From assembly GCA_019009955.1 (NCBI GenBank), contig CM032228.1:181685001-181749000 (forward strand): DNA of 64,000 bases, in the 5' to 3' direction. The notes under the pieces were generated by a model. The model ran no database searches, was not told where the DNA came from, and worked only from the letters and a program-made list of their open reading frames with translations. Positions 40,338-53,800 of the stretch are shown here, in pieces. The position numbers were made by a program, and so were the translations under genes. How positions within the stretch are numbered: the stretch's first letter is position 1; every line of letters begins with the position of its first letter. This DNA is from Riptortus pedestris. Its lineage: Eukaryota > Arthropoda > Insecta > Hemiptera > Alydidae.

Positions 40338-43300
40338 TGTTAACGCTCGCAATTTTTGTTTGATCGTTACCAAACTCAATATTTAAACGTTTTATGCAAA
40401 AAGACAGATCAAGTTCGTTAATGGCTGAAATCGGACCAGTGGTAGGGAAATATCTTCGTTACCATACGTCGGATCAAACAATTGTATAGAACCAATCTTA
40501 TTGCAAATTAAATTTACTATAATTATTGTTCAATACATTTATTCATTAACCAAGATATTTGCATTTGTATTGTGTGAGTGGTCGGCAGGAGTTGTCTATG
40601 TTCGAGACTTTCTGCCGAGAGTTCGGGCGGCCGTTTCCGTAACTGTTCATCCCTCGTGAATAGGTTTAGAGATTCCTTACTACTACTGTTGTCATTAGGA
40701 AGATTTCTCTATTGTAAAACTTCACGTGGGAAATCTGCTTAGTTTATGCAGCCCCTGTGTGACGGACTTTTCTTTTAAGGTATTAATTATTTGCTGACCA
40801 TATATTCTGTTCTAAAAATTAATAAAATAAGGAAAAATATTTACCTTTTACTTGAACCATGTATTTTTGAGGACCTGCCCTAAGGCCAACAGTCCTACAA
40901 TCAAGGTATTTATAATTACGAACAGCTGACAGCCACTGCCAACCCCATTGACCATGTAATCGGTATTCTTCACCTTTCTGTTTCCACACCTACAATACAT
41001 TTCAAAACATAAAGGTAGTTTCAAGAGTTTTACCTATATGATACAAATATAAACAACATTAATATAAGCTAATAACTAAACCTTAACTGAGAGATATTAA
41101 CACCACAGGCCTAGGAGCAGAATTAATTTCAATTGAAAAATATATGTTGTTTTTAATTAGTACTGTCCCTAAAATAATCTTTAGATGAATAAACACATCT
41201 AACAAGGGAAACTATCTTTAATTAAGGAAGCTTATTCATTTTTTTTTAAATTTATAAGTTCATCCAATTTCAGATTTTTAGACTTTGAAAAACATATTCC
41301 TAAATGCTTTAACTATGTTGTAATAGTAGTTGATAGTACTAAATTTCAGTAATTATCAAAGTGAAGAATTAGATACTTTGGGGAGGAGAGAATCTTTGAT
41401 TCAGATATGGACTTAATAGTTATTTATTATACAAGTGACGAAAGTAGATCATTTTACAACTCGAGTGAAACGTTTACCCACACGAGCGAAGCGAGTGTGG
41501 TAATTTCACGAGAGTTGTAAATTCTACTTTCATCACGAGTGTAATATTAAATTTTTTCTGTAATCGTGTAATACATGATCAGATCTAACCAGAATATGAA
41601 CAAAATTAGGATGTTGTGAAGATTATGGTATGTTGTTGGTAGGTTATAAGCATGGTTGTGAAAGGTTATAAGCATAGTTATAAAACAACTAGTGATGATT
41701 GTGAAGTAGTGCAGTTATAAACAAGTGCAGGTTATAAACAAGGAAGGTAATTATTATTGTATTTAAATTTTAAAATATATTGATTATTTCCACCAATAAT
41801 TCATTCACATTTCAATTTATTTTGTTAAAATAAATTCTTACAATGTTAACCCTCATCTCCTACGGTTGGGTCGGATCCGACCGGGACACCGGTTCCCCCT
41901 TGTCTAAAAATCGCCTGGCTTCCCCGACTACTCCATGGTCCTAGATACCCTCCTCCCCAGTTGTGCCTGGGGGGCTGACAAGTCCACTTCGCTCAGGTAA
42001 GTGTCCACTTCTCATTATTAACCATTCGGTCAGATCCGACCCACCGTAGGAAATAAGTTAGGGGTCGGATCCGACCCACCGTAGGTTCTATGCTTTAGAT
42101 TTTTTCATGATTATTTCTACATTCCCATAAGAATGCACGATTTTTTTTTTTTTTTATTTTTTTTTTTTTTAGAATGGCATTCAATAAAATTTTTACGACT
42201 CCTGAAGAAATTTTGGAGGAGTTTCGACGCCAAGAGAATGAAGACATGTTGGAAGAAAACGAGGATAGTACATCCGAGCAGGAAGATGAGATATTACACA
42301 ACGTTGATGATGTATTTGATGATGATGAGTGTGGATTGAAAAATGACCAGGTTTTTGACGATGATGAATGAAATTTCGATTTCGGCAAGGATCGGGAAAC
42401 TCTCTGGACCGATAAGCCGATGCGATCAAAATTTTCCAGAGTTCTTGCAATCAATGTGATCAGAGGAAATCCTGGCCCAATAGGAGAATCAAGAGGCATC
42501 ACGGATATTTTGAAAATGTTTTTACTTTTCATTGGTGAAGAAATGATATGTGATGTTGTAAAGCACACAAACGAAGAAATCGAACGGACGTGGCATTCAT
42601 TTACCGGCGATTTTTTGTATATTTCATTACAAATAATGAAGAATTTAAAGCCTTTCTTGTCCTCCTTTATTTGAGTGACACATTGAAAAAATCCACCCTG
42701 AAGACCAAGGAAATGTTTTCCAAATTTATGGTCCACCCATGTTTCGAGTACTATGTCCCGAGCACGATTTGAATTTATCCTCATCAAATGCAGGTTTGAC
42801 GAAAAGACAACAAGTTTTCTTGAATTCAATTCTCACTTTTGTTCCTTTATTTTGTATTTTGTATTTATTTTTTATAATTTAAGTATATAACTTTAAGAGA
42901 CTGTCAAAATTTAGTCAAAAGACAATGAAGACTGATATAAGTATCAATGTTAACTTTTTTAAACATTAAAGTAAATAAAAATATTTTTTTTTTTTAGTTT
43001 TTAATCAATATTTATCCTTTTCCTGCATAATTAATGATTACGCCCTTCAGGAGCCAGCATGGTCGGATCCGACCCACCGTAGGAACTGTGGGAGGAAGAA
43101 CCACCGTAGGAGACAAGGGTTGAGAAACATTTAAAAGCATTTAATTTCCAACTTCAAATTATTTTTTAATTTATACTTATTACTAATTAAGAAGGAAATT
43201 CACTTTCTTCACTTGTGAAGAAAGTGATTACTTTCTTCACTCTATTGCAAAATGTTTCACTTTCTTCACTCATTTCAATTTAGTAATGTTACCATTATTC

Positions 43301-44808
43301 AACGATTACAGAAAAAAGACATTTTTCATGTTTACATTCGGTAACATTACTAAATTGAAATGAATGAAGAAAGTGAAACATTTTGCAATAGAGTGAAGAA
43401 AGTAATCACTTTCTTCACAAGTGAAGAAAGTGAATTGCCTTCTTAATTAGTAATAAGTATAAATTAAAAAATAATTTGAAGTTGGAAATTAAATGCTTTT
43501 AAATGTTTCTTAACATTGTAAGAATTTATTTTAACAAAATAAATTGAAATGTGAATGAATTATTGGTAGAAATAATCAATATATTTTAAAATTTAAATAC
43601 AATAATAATTACCTTCCTTGTTTATAACCTGTACTTGTTTATAACTGCACTACTTCACAATCATCACTAGTTGTTTTATAACTATGCTTATAACCTTTCA
43701 CAACCATGCTTATAACCTACCAACAAAATACCATAATCTTCACAACATCCTAATTTTGTTCATATTCTGGTTAGATCTGATCATGTATTACACGATTACA
43801 GAAAAAATTTAATATTACACTCGTGACGAAAGTAGAATTTACAACTCTCGTGAAATTACCACACTCGCTTCGCTCGTGTGGGTAAACGTTTCACTCGAGT
43901 TGTAAAATGATCTACTTTCGTCACTTGTATAATAAATAACTATTTCAACTTTCAATGGCATATTCACTTTGGTTAATCACTAATTTTCCAAATTCCATTG
44001 AAATATGAAAACCAACAATTTTCAAGATTATAATACTTCCTTTACTTTTTAATAGAATTAAGTATAGACCATCATGTAGGTCATGTGTATGCTAAGCAGA
44101 TTTTCCATGAGCTGAGGAATGAACTCAGAACCTCACAAAAAATGAACAACAAAAATGAAAATTCAAGCTATTTTTAACCGAATACTGGACCATAATCTAA
44201 AGATACAGTTGCAACCTCTAGAATGAATATTATTAATAAAATTGTTGACATAGGGGAAATTTTGATTCAGGAACAATTTTTGGATCATGAAACTCCTGTA
44301 AATTTTATTAATATATAAGGAAATTATTTAGTGTTTCATATGCACGCACACATGCAAATACACACACACCACAATTTTTCATCACCCTCTCTCCTCCTCT
44401 CTCCACCAGGGTCATTCTGATAATTTTCACTTGAAAGTATATTTTAAAGTTATTTTGTTTTCTCATATTTGTTTTATTTTAAATACGAGTCTAATGATTA
44501 ACCTGTTTCATGAAATAAATATTATTTTAAAAACAGAAAACTAATACTTTTATCCAAAATCTGCATGACTTAGTTATTATAAAAGTACCTGATGTTTTAA
44601 TCCGAGAGTGTACTTAACAAAATTTAAAAGTCTGTTTCTCTCCTCTTCTTCTTCACGTTCTTTTTTTTCCTTTTTTTCTAGTCTTTTTCGCTCCTCTCTA
44701 TCACTTGCAGTTATCCTCTGAAGCCTAATATGACCTGTGAAAAAAATATACTTATAACAATTTTCTTTTCTATAAGTTGTGACATTTTTTTTTCTCAAAA
44801 CGTTATAA

Positions 44809-44860
<52 letters not shown>

Positions 44861-47800
44861 TAAATAATATGCATATATTTTGGAGAATATAAATGGCAAA
44901 GGCAGAGACAAAGTGTTTCTCTATTTAACCTATAAGATCCTGCCTATGCCATTTGTCAGAAAAGGTAAGAGGCAGGGAGAAGATACTGGTATAGTACCAG
45001 AACGACTTTCGCTCAAGACACTCGTTTCCATATCAACTCTTTGACATTAGGCAGATACAACAAAAAGTGTATGAATATGAAGTGAATGATGTTATCTTTA
45101 ACCCCTCTGTATTTATGTTATATACAATTTTGAAAAAACCTCATTTTTGTCATCTCCTAGATAGGATCGACGGACAATAGAATAGAATTTCTTGAAAATC
45201 ATGTTATGAGTACAACCTCCAGGTACCTACCTGGTATAAGGCAATCTTATTTATAAAAACTAATTTTGGAGGTACCATCTCCTCTACAGAATAGGTTTAC
45301 AGATCACATGGCCCATGTCAATGATGCATTAATTGCTGGTACAAACACTGGTGCATTTTTATTAATCTATATAATTAAAACTCTAAGGTTTGTCTGATTT
45401 TGTATTTAAATTTGACAGGGATAATTTTTTTTTCCTTTCAGACTAACTAAGAGCAATGGCATCAAAATTGAAAATCTTGGCAATCTGTCGGACTATTTGT
45501 TATTTTAGTTATCTTCCTTGGCTTTATTTTATATAAAATTTACTCAAGATTTAATTGGTCTTTTAATTTGTAACTTTAAATTTTACCTACCTATCTAAGT
45601 TCTACATTGTCAAAAATTATGTTTTTAGGTTCTAAGAAAAACAGCTATTTTGCTATTAGTTCTAGAAAGTTTTTTCAAAACAATAACATCATTCATTGGT
45701 GACATGTTACAAATTTATTTATGTGTCTCATATAGTGGGTGATCAACTGAATTTATGGTATTTAAGCTATAAATAGCATTATTCATGATATATTTGGCTT
45801 ATTGCTAATGTGAGATGGGCAGACATGGGGGCTACTGAAAGCTAGAAACTAAAAAAAGTCCATCATCAGGGGCTGTGTTAACTAAGCAGATTTCCCATGT
45901 GTGTCACATATTTGCATTTATCTCAAAATGTATAGGTTCAATGAGAACAATATTTGGTATTTAGGCTTCAAATAATGTGCTTCATAATATAACAGATTAT
46001 TGTTAATATGACATGAGTAGGAGTGGGGGTTTACTGAAGACAGAAAACTAAAAAATGCAAATATCTCAGTTAATAATCATAATAAAAAAAAAAAATAAAA
46101 AAAAAAAAAAACGTGCATAACAACATTTATAGAGCTTACATTTGCAATAAGATTGATTCTACACAAATTTTCGATCAGACACATAATAACGGAGATATTT
46201 CGAATTCTTGAAATTCCCCTCCTCTAAGCCCCCCCCCCTCCCACTGGTCCGATTTCAGCCATTAATGAACTTGATCTTCATTTTTACATAAAACATTTAA
46301 ATATCGAGGTTGGTATCGATCAGACAGAAATTGTGACTGCTAGAGCTTTAACAGACTATATATATAAAATTTTGAACGGACCTCATTTTCATCATCTCCT
46401 AGGTAGGATTGATGGACATTTGAGGACATTTTTTGAAAATCCTATCATGAGTACAACTTCTAAAGTTAGATAAAAAACCAGGAGGGAGTACAATGATAAC
46501 CACATATCTTTCTGATAAAACCATAAGTGACAGCCCCTGGCTAATCATGCCCTGTTGTGCTAAAGTATTTATTTCTTAACAAAATTTAACACTAGTACTA
46601 CAACTTCATTAATTAACACTTTCACTGCCACCTCCATAGCGTATACGGAAGCATGAGTTTCACTCTGTGTGCTGGCTCCGTAGATGCTAGGGAGCAGGTA
46701 TAACTCCAGACCATTGTTTCTCCCCACCCCGGCACACAAAGAAAGGGCTTGAAATTTACAGTGGCATTCAGTTAAACACCGGAGATTAAAAGAGAACCAT
46801 TGGTTTTAACAAATCTGTTCAGGAACTATTTTACCCTTTTTTTTAAAAGCTCTTAGCTCACTGTTATGTAAAAAAAAACAAAGTGACACACGGTTAAATT
46901 TTTTGAAAATCTGGTGGCAGTGAAAGTGTTAAGTGGTTCCTCTATACACTATCAAAACACAAGAATTAAAAAAATTATAAATTTATATATAAATAAATTA
47001 AATCTTGGCAGAAGTAGCAAAAACTCCAAAATTTGAAATTTTCTTTCATATAAGACATTTCCATATAATTGTATGTATTATTTTTAAAGTACCACATAGT
47101 TACATATTTTACGTTTTATCCCCCTCCCCACTAATTTACCCAAAAATCAAATAGTATGAATTCACTAAGAATTTATTTTAATTTTAATCTTTCTCATAAA
47201 ACAGCTGATAATTTAATAATTAAAGGACCTAATATATTATCTCAATATACTTAAAGTAAAGGTTAAAGTGGTTATACACAAAAAGTAATTGAGACAGATC
47301 AATCAAATTCAATTCAAGGGTGTTCACAATTTGTTTTGAATATTTAAAGTTTTACAGTTTTAAGAATTAAATCATCAGGTAAGGGAATGGAGTAAATAAT
47401 CATAAATATTTAAAATTGATAAATAAATGTTGACTTACTGTTAAATAACAGTCCTGTTTCTGGCACTAATCAAACTTAATATGTGTTGTGATACATGTTT
47501 AATTAGTAGAGGTGAGAGTTATATAGACAATAGAGAGAAAAATCTTTATAAAATTCCTTGTGAAAACTGAACAAAAGTTTTTATTTCAGACTCCAAATAT
47601 CAATTCAATGTGGAAATTATTGAGGAAACACTGTTATTAACATAAATAGTCAATTAAATACTTCCCAAATTTTTTTTCTTGTTAGTTTTGGATAAAAGTT
47701 TGAAATTTGTCACTCCCATATTTACTACATTTTAAAATATTGAAAAAGGATTAAAAATCAAGGTAGAATAAGAAACAGTGCTGAAAAAAAAGTATGTCAA

Positions 47801-50800
47801 AATTACAAAAGAAGTTTATTTTTTAAATTTTATATTTCTGACTGTCTGCTACAGGTATCGTCTTTACTCTCTCAACAAATTTCTGATAACCCTCTAGCCA
47901 CCTTTACCAGCTGACGTCTTGACTAAGTTTTAATTTAGTTTATTAGTTTTTATTTAGGTATGTTCTTAAGAGTATTCAAATAATTGAGATCAAACCTTGG
48001 TTCTATGAAATACACTAAATAAAAACTTAGTCAAGAAATCAACTGATTAACATGACCAGAAAATTTACGGTGAGGAAAGAGAGAATTCATAAGCAGAATT
48101 CATTCGAATCAGAATTCATAAGCAGGCCCAATCTTGAAAAATATCCAATGGGACAGCCCCTTCTCACATTATAGGAAATAATTTTACCTGTTTTTACAAG
48201 AACTGTGGTCAATCAAAAACACAAAGAGGTAGTGCATTCATGTTATGCATAGTTCTTCTCATGTTTTACAAAGCCAGTGGCAGTGGTGGTTGTCAGGAAG
48301 AGAACAAATTTTGAACTGCAATAATTCAACTTTATTCTAGCCTAGTGCACTTTTAACAGGCCTAGTTGCCATCATCAGGTACAATACTTCATATCATCAT
48401 GTCTAACTGGGTGTATCAGCTGAGGACCTTCAAGGTTTAATGAAGTATTACTTCGAAGTTTTTCAACTAGCTGCAGGAATTAAGTTGAGAAAGATGTGGT
48501 GGTATGTAGTCAACTAATAATGGTAGCAAGGCCTGCTTAAAGCATCATAGGCTAGAATAAGTAATTGAAGTTGAAATTTTCTTCTCTTTCAGTGCTCTTT
48601 TCAAAAAATAACATCAATACTGCAATGGCTGTCAAAAATAATTCACTTCTAGAGACATTCTCGGGGGAAAACATTTAAGGATGCCTTTCCGCCTGCGAAG
48701 AAAATTCATGTTAATAGCAATTTCAAATCCATGCAGCAGAGCCAGTAATCATTGCCTTTTTTTCCTCCAGTTTGTATTAAAACTATTCATCTATTAGAAC
48801 TGTGGGGATTTAAGTTTAATTTAAAAAAAAAATGTATCTACTTATTTTGCGTTATGCCACTTGTAATCTTCAACAGTATAATTTATTCTTGCTTTCATCT
48901 TCAAATGTGTGCTATTTGTAGATAGGAAACTAGACTTTAGTTGACATATGATAGCCTACTTACAGTCAATTGCATTTATAAGCAATTTTCTATTTAAATA
49001 GGAAATCTTGTTTTAATGTTGTTTTGTAATATTGCAGTGGTAAATTATTATGTAAATTTCTTGTAATCACCCAATAAATGATATATATACACTCAACCGC
49101 AAAAAAAACCAGACACTTCATTTTTGTCGTATTAAAAGCTAATTTTCAGCAATTTTCTTTATGTGGGTATTCTAGTTATTACAGAGAATTTAGAGTCTAA
49201 GTCCATTGATCTAATCCCTTCAGGATTAGTAAACAATTAGATAAAACTCAGATTAGATTTATTTGTCGTGAAGTTGATCTATTCTAAACTGTAAGTAGTT
49301 TTTCGCACATTTAAACATCTTTAATTATTAACCAAGCATTTTCTTTAATTAATGTTTTATTTTTATTTCGGTCCAGAATAATGGGTCTTTCAAACTTAGA
49401 TGGAAGGCCGGAGCTTACGTTACATTGCCGAAACGCTTGGGGTAGCGAAGTCTACCATTCACTGTAATAAAAATGAAGAATAATTTTTTTTTTAAATGTG
49501 TTAATTTATCTTTTTCTTTTTTTTTATTTTGTATTTTTTTGTAAATAATCAATAAAAATTATTCACTTTTGGCAGATTTTGTTTAAATAACCTATAGATT
49601 AACCAATTATTTTAATTAAAAAGATTAATATACATATATATTAAGTATTTAACAAAATTATAAGACTAAATCTAAGTGTCCGGTTTTTTTTGGGGTTGAT
49701 TGTATATACTCCTCATTTTACTACAATCTGAACATATTTACTTTCTCATTTCACATCCTATGGATTAATGGATATATCCTTAAAAATTTGAGACACCACA
49801 ATAAATTCTTATTTATAATAACCTGTTGTTTTCTTAGCTGCTACATTTATTTCTGCCATTTGAACAGGTTAGAAATAAGAGCTTTTTGTGTTAAGTGAAT
49901 ATCATTAGAATATTTCAAAACATGTTTTAGCAGATTTCCCTTAAGGGAAATCAGCTATTGAGGTTGTACTCATGACGGAATTTTCGACATTTTTCTTCAA
50001 ATGTCCATCGATCCTACCTAGTAGATGACGAAAATGAGGTCCGTTCAAAACTGTATATATATATCTATATATTTGTCTGTTACCGCTCTAGCGGTCGCAA
50101 TTTTTGTTTAATCCTTACCAAACTTCATATTTAAGCGTTTTATGTAAAAAGAAAGATCAAGTTCGTTAACGGCTGAAATCAGACCAGTGGAAGGGGGGTT
50201 TTAGAGGGGAGGATTTTCGAAAATTCGAAATATCTCCGTTACTATACGTCGGATCGAAAAATTATACAGAATCAATCTTATTACAAATTAAATTTACTAT
50301 AAATATTGTTATATACATTTATTCTCTATCTTGAATATTAACCGAGATATTTGCATTTTTCAGTTTTCACCAAACCGCCACTTCTACTCATGTTACGTAA
50401 ACAATACTCTGATACATAATAAATCACATTATTGGAAGTTTAAATACCAAAAATTGTATTCAAGAGACCTTTATTATACGAGATACATGCAAATATGTCC
50501 TGGTGCCCCCCCCCCATCTTAAAGTTTTGGACTACTAAAATTTTATTGATTGAGATAACAATTATTCTGACTCATTATTAATTACAGTACTAGATATAGT
50601 AAATAGTTCTCAATAAAATTAATGTGTTATATTCTGATATATTTCAGTAATTGTTTTTCTTTCCGGAGTGAGGCGGGACCCATTTGTTTACATTTCTAAC
50701 CTAACGCTTCCTGTCGGCAGGCTATTGAAATTGGATGAAACATTTCTTATTTTCGTTTGTATTTATTCACGGCGTTGTGTTAGTATGTAGATTTGTCTAT

Positions 50801-53800
50801 TACTAAACATCACGAGGGAAATCTGCTTAGTTTACGCAGCCCCTGCGTGACGGACTTTTTACAGTGAACCTCTATAACAGACACCCTCTAGTCAAACAGA
50901 TTTGTCTGAGGTGTGTCAGCAGTAGATGAGTGTCATGCGCTTCAAAATCCTTCATAGGCTCCTAGAGGATGAGGAGTGACCTCAGGGCTCCAACTGAGAT
51001 ACTCTCACATCACTAACGATCTCAATTGGCTCCAAACAATATATTTCATAATGAATTGTTTATACTATTCTACCAAACACAGCTCTAAATGAGTAATCTC
51101 ACAACTTAACTTGACCTCTGGAGAGTTAAAAAGTACTTCTAGACTTTGCTTGATAGCTGTGTTTTTTTACTTAATTAGAAAATCCTTCAAAACCCATTGT
51201 GGAGGGAACATCTGTTTGATGAGCCAAATATAACCTTTTTATTACCAGCTATTGTTTTAGCCTACACTTTCAACCTTCCCAGCCCCCCCCCCTTAGAGGC
51301 TGGAAAATGAGTTTTTCTCATCTCCTAAAAACTATAAATATATCGTCTAATTTCTGCACTGAAAACTTTTTTTAATTTTTTCCCTAAAATTCAAAATTCT
51401 CCTTTCTCTTTTATAGTAAGAAATGTTTAGAGTGCCACTAATTATAATGCTTTAAGTTAAAAGAACAAACAAGGTGAGGCTTATTGAGGCTAAAAGAAGA
51501 ATATGACAGTAAAGTGTGAATTTCTATGAAACCCATCTAGAGGTGTGGTGAAAAATGAGTAAAACTTGATGACAAATTACACAATTCTATTCTAACGTAT
51601 AGTCCCTTTTCACTTTTTATAAAAAATGTTCCATGTTAGACCAAAAATACTAAGGGACAATAAGAGAACATACAGAAATATTTAATTGATGAAATTTAAT
51701 TCTGAATTCACCCATTAATTAATAAAAACAACAATCGTAAAAAAGTTTGTATTTTCAATGAATTCCAGAGTCTTAATTTTTTTGTTTGGTATCGCAACAA
51801 ATCCAGATGTTTCAACCTTTTTTAAGTTTCATTACCTTTTCAAAAGTATGTTAGGAAAGGTACTGTATAAAGACAAAAACGTTCGTGTTTTGAAATTAAA
51901 ACCCTTATTATTACAAATGACTTCCTCGCTGACTCCAAGAGCCATCAGGTCAACATCCAAGACCTTCGAGCACTGACAATGATGCACTGCATCGAAAGCG
52001 CTCTGCCGTTTTAATTAATTGTTATAGTGGAAGCGTAGCCAATTATTTAATCCTACCTACATTAGTAGTCACTTCCACCTGTCAGAATACCAACTCAATA
52101 TATATTTATAAATTTGAACAGACTTCATTTTCATTTTCTGTAAGGTACAACTGGCACAAATTTGAAGAAAGTCTTGAAAAATCACATTATGAATAAAACT
52201 GCAAATGCTGATTTCATGAAAGAGAACTCTGAAAAAAATTATTTAGAAAACTTCCAGTACTTAGAAGTTCTTCTTTTATGGGGTTTTTACCACCTGATCC
52301 AAATACTTATATTCTCATAAATTTAAAAAAAAAAAAGAAAAAAAAAAAAGTATATTCTAACCTAACAATAAGCCTTTAATGTTGTTGTTGTATAGGATTT
52401 AAGGGTGAAAAACTACCAGGTTATCATCGCCCTGTAATATTTATAATTCACATTTTGGTATCCTCATCCACATCGCCATTTTAACAATATAAACGAGGAT
52501 ACAAACAATTGTACTTTAAATTTCTTTGTATAAACTCGTGTTTTTTACAAAATTAAACAATTTATCGAGTTCCGGTAACAATTTGTGTCTCCAAGGGCCA
52601 CTTCTATATTATTGGAAATATTGCATTTGTTTCTAATATCTGTATACTTATGACATTCCATTAATAACATAAGCCTTTAAATGACAATGGAAAGGAATTT
52701 CCAATAGTAAGTTTTAAATACAAAAGCCAATTCCCAACTATCCATCTACATTGTTTATGAGTTGAAATTATCAAAAGTACACATTATAGTGTATTAAAAG
52801 GTCTAAAATTGCCAACAAAGACTTCAATTGAATGCAGCATTTATTTTGTAAAAATATCTTCTATTTTCTTAGTCTTTCTCTGAACCAGATCTTCATCAAT
52901 ACATAAAATAAACCAGCATAGCAAATGGTACAAACCTATAATTTAAAATAAAAAACTGAAACACAACAAATAAAATAATATATTTAGAATAATCTAGTAG
53001 TTATGCTCAGAATGAAGTTTTTTCTTATGTAATATTTCTTATCAATTTCCTCTCCCTATACATAGGTATTTTATTCTACTGCATATCTCATGCGCTTTTT
53101 TTGCATTATGTGTGTTACACATTTAAGAAAAGTAGAGAGTTATTTTTAATTATTCTTGACTAACCTATAATTTAAGTTGTACATCTAGGTAGTAGACTAT
53201 CCTCTCTTATAGATAATTAACAATTTAAGAGACAACGAAGGGTTTTTAAAGTCTATAGCTGGGGAAGAAAAAAAAAGCATTCGTTCTTTTAATAGTTTTT
53301 TTATCCACCCCTTGGTTTATGACAGTCGTTATGGATTTCATAAGTACTATCTTAAGCAATTCGTAGACTCATGATGTGTCTTCCTGTAAATATAGCTATT
53401 GACACAATATTGGGAATACCAGTAGTTAATTACTAACTCCCAAAACACATATTTATTTTCATTTTCAAAGAAAATCCTGCATTATCACTAACACCAGAAA
53501 ATGTCAAATATACCCTGTGTCATTCTTAAAAAGAAAGATAAAGGCTCATCTGAATAACAAAAGCATGTTAGCATTAAAGCCCAACATACAGGGCTATGGT
53601 AAGCAGTTTCCCATGTCAAATGCACATTCAAAACTTTATTTCTCTCTCCATAACTACCCTATGTAAAGATGTCATAAAAAATAAGATTGATATGATTTTT
53701 TAAATAATATAATAGATTATAGAGAAAATCGCAAGAGTAGAAGTGGGGGTTTATTGAAGGCTAAAAATGAAAAAAAAAAACTACAAATAGCCCTGTTAAT

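Noticed and set aside
42095..42829. 244-residue minus-strand open frame
   Set aside because: It is antisense to the piggyBac transposase remnant; Ser/His/Phe-rich composition mirrors the acidic plus-strand frame.
41415..43944. Palindrome as an assembly artefact
   Set aside because: A few arm-to-arm differences, a distinct loop and a transposon in only one arm argue for a real structure, though long reads should confirm.
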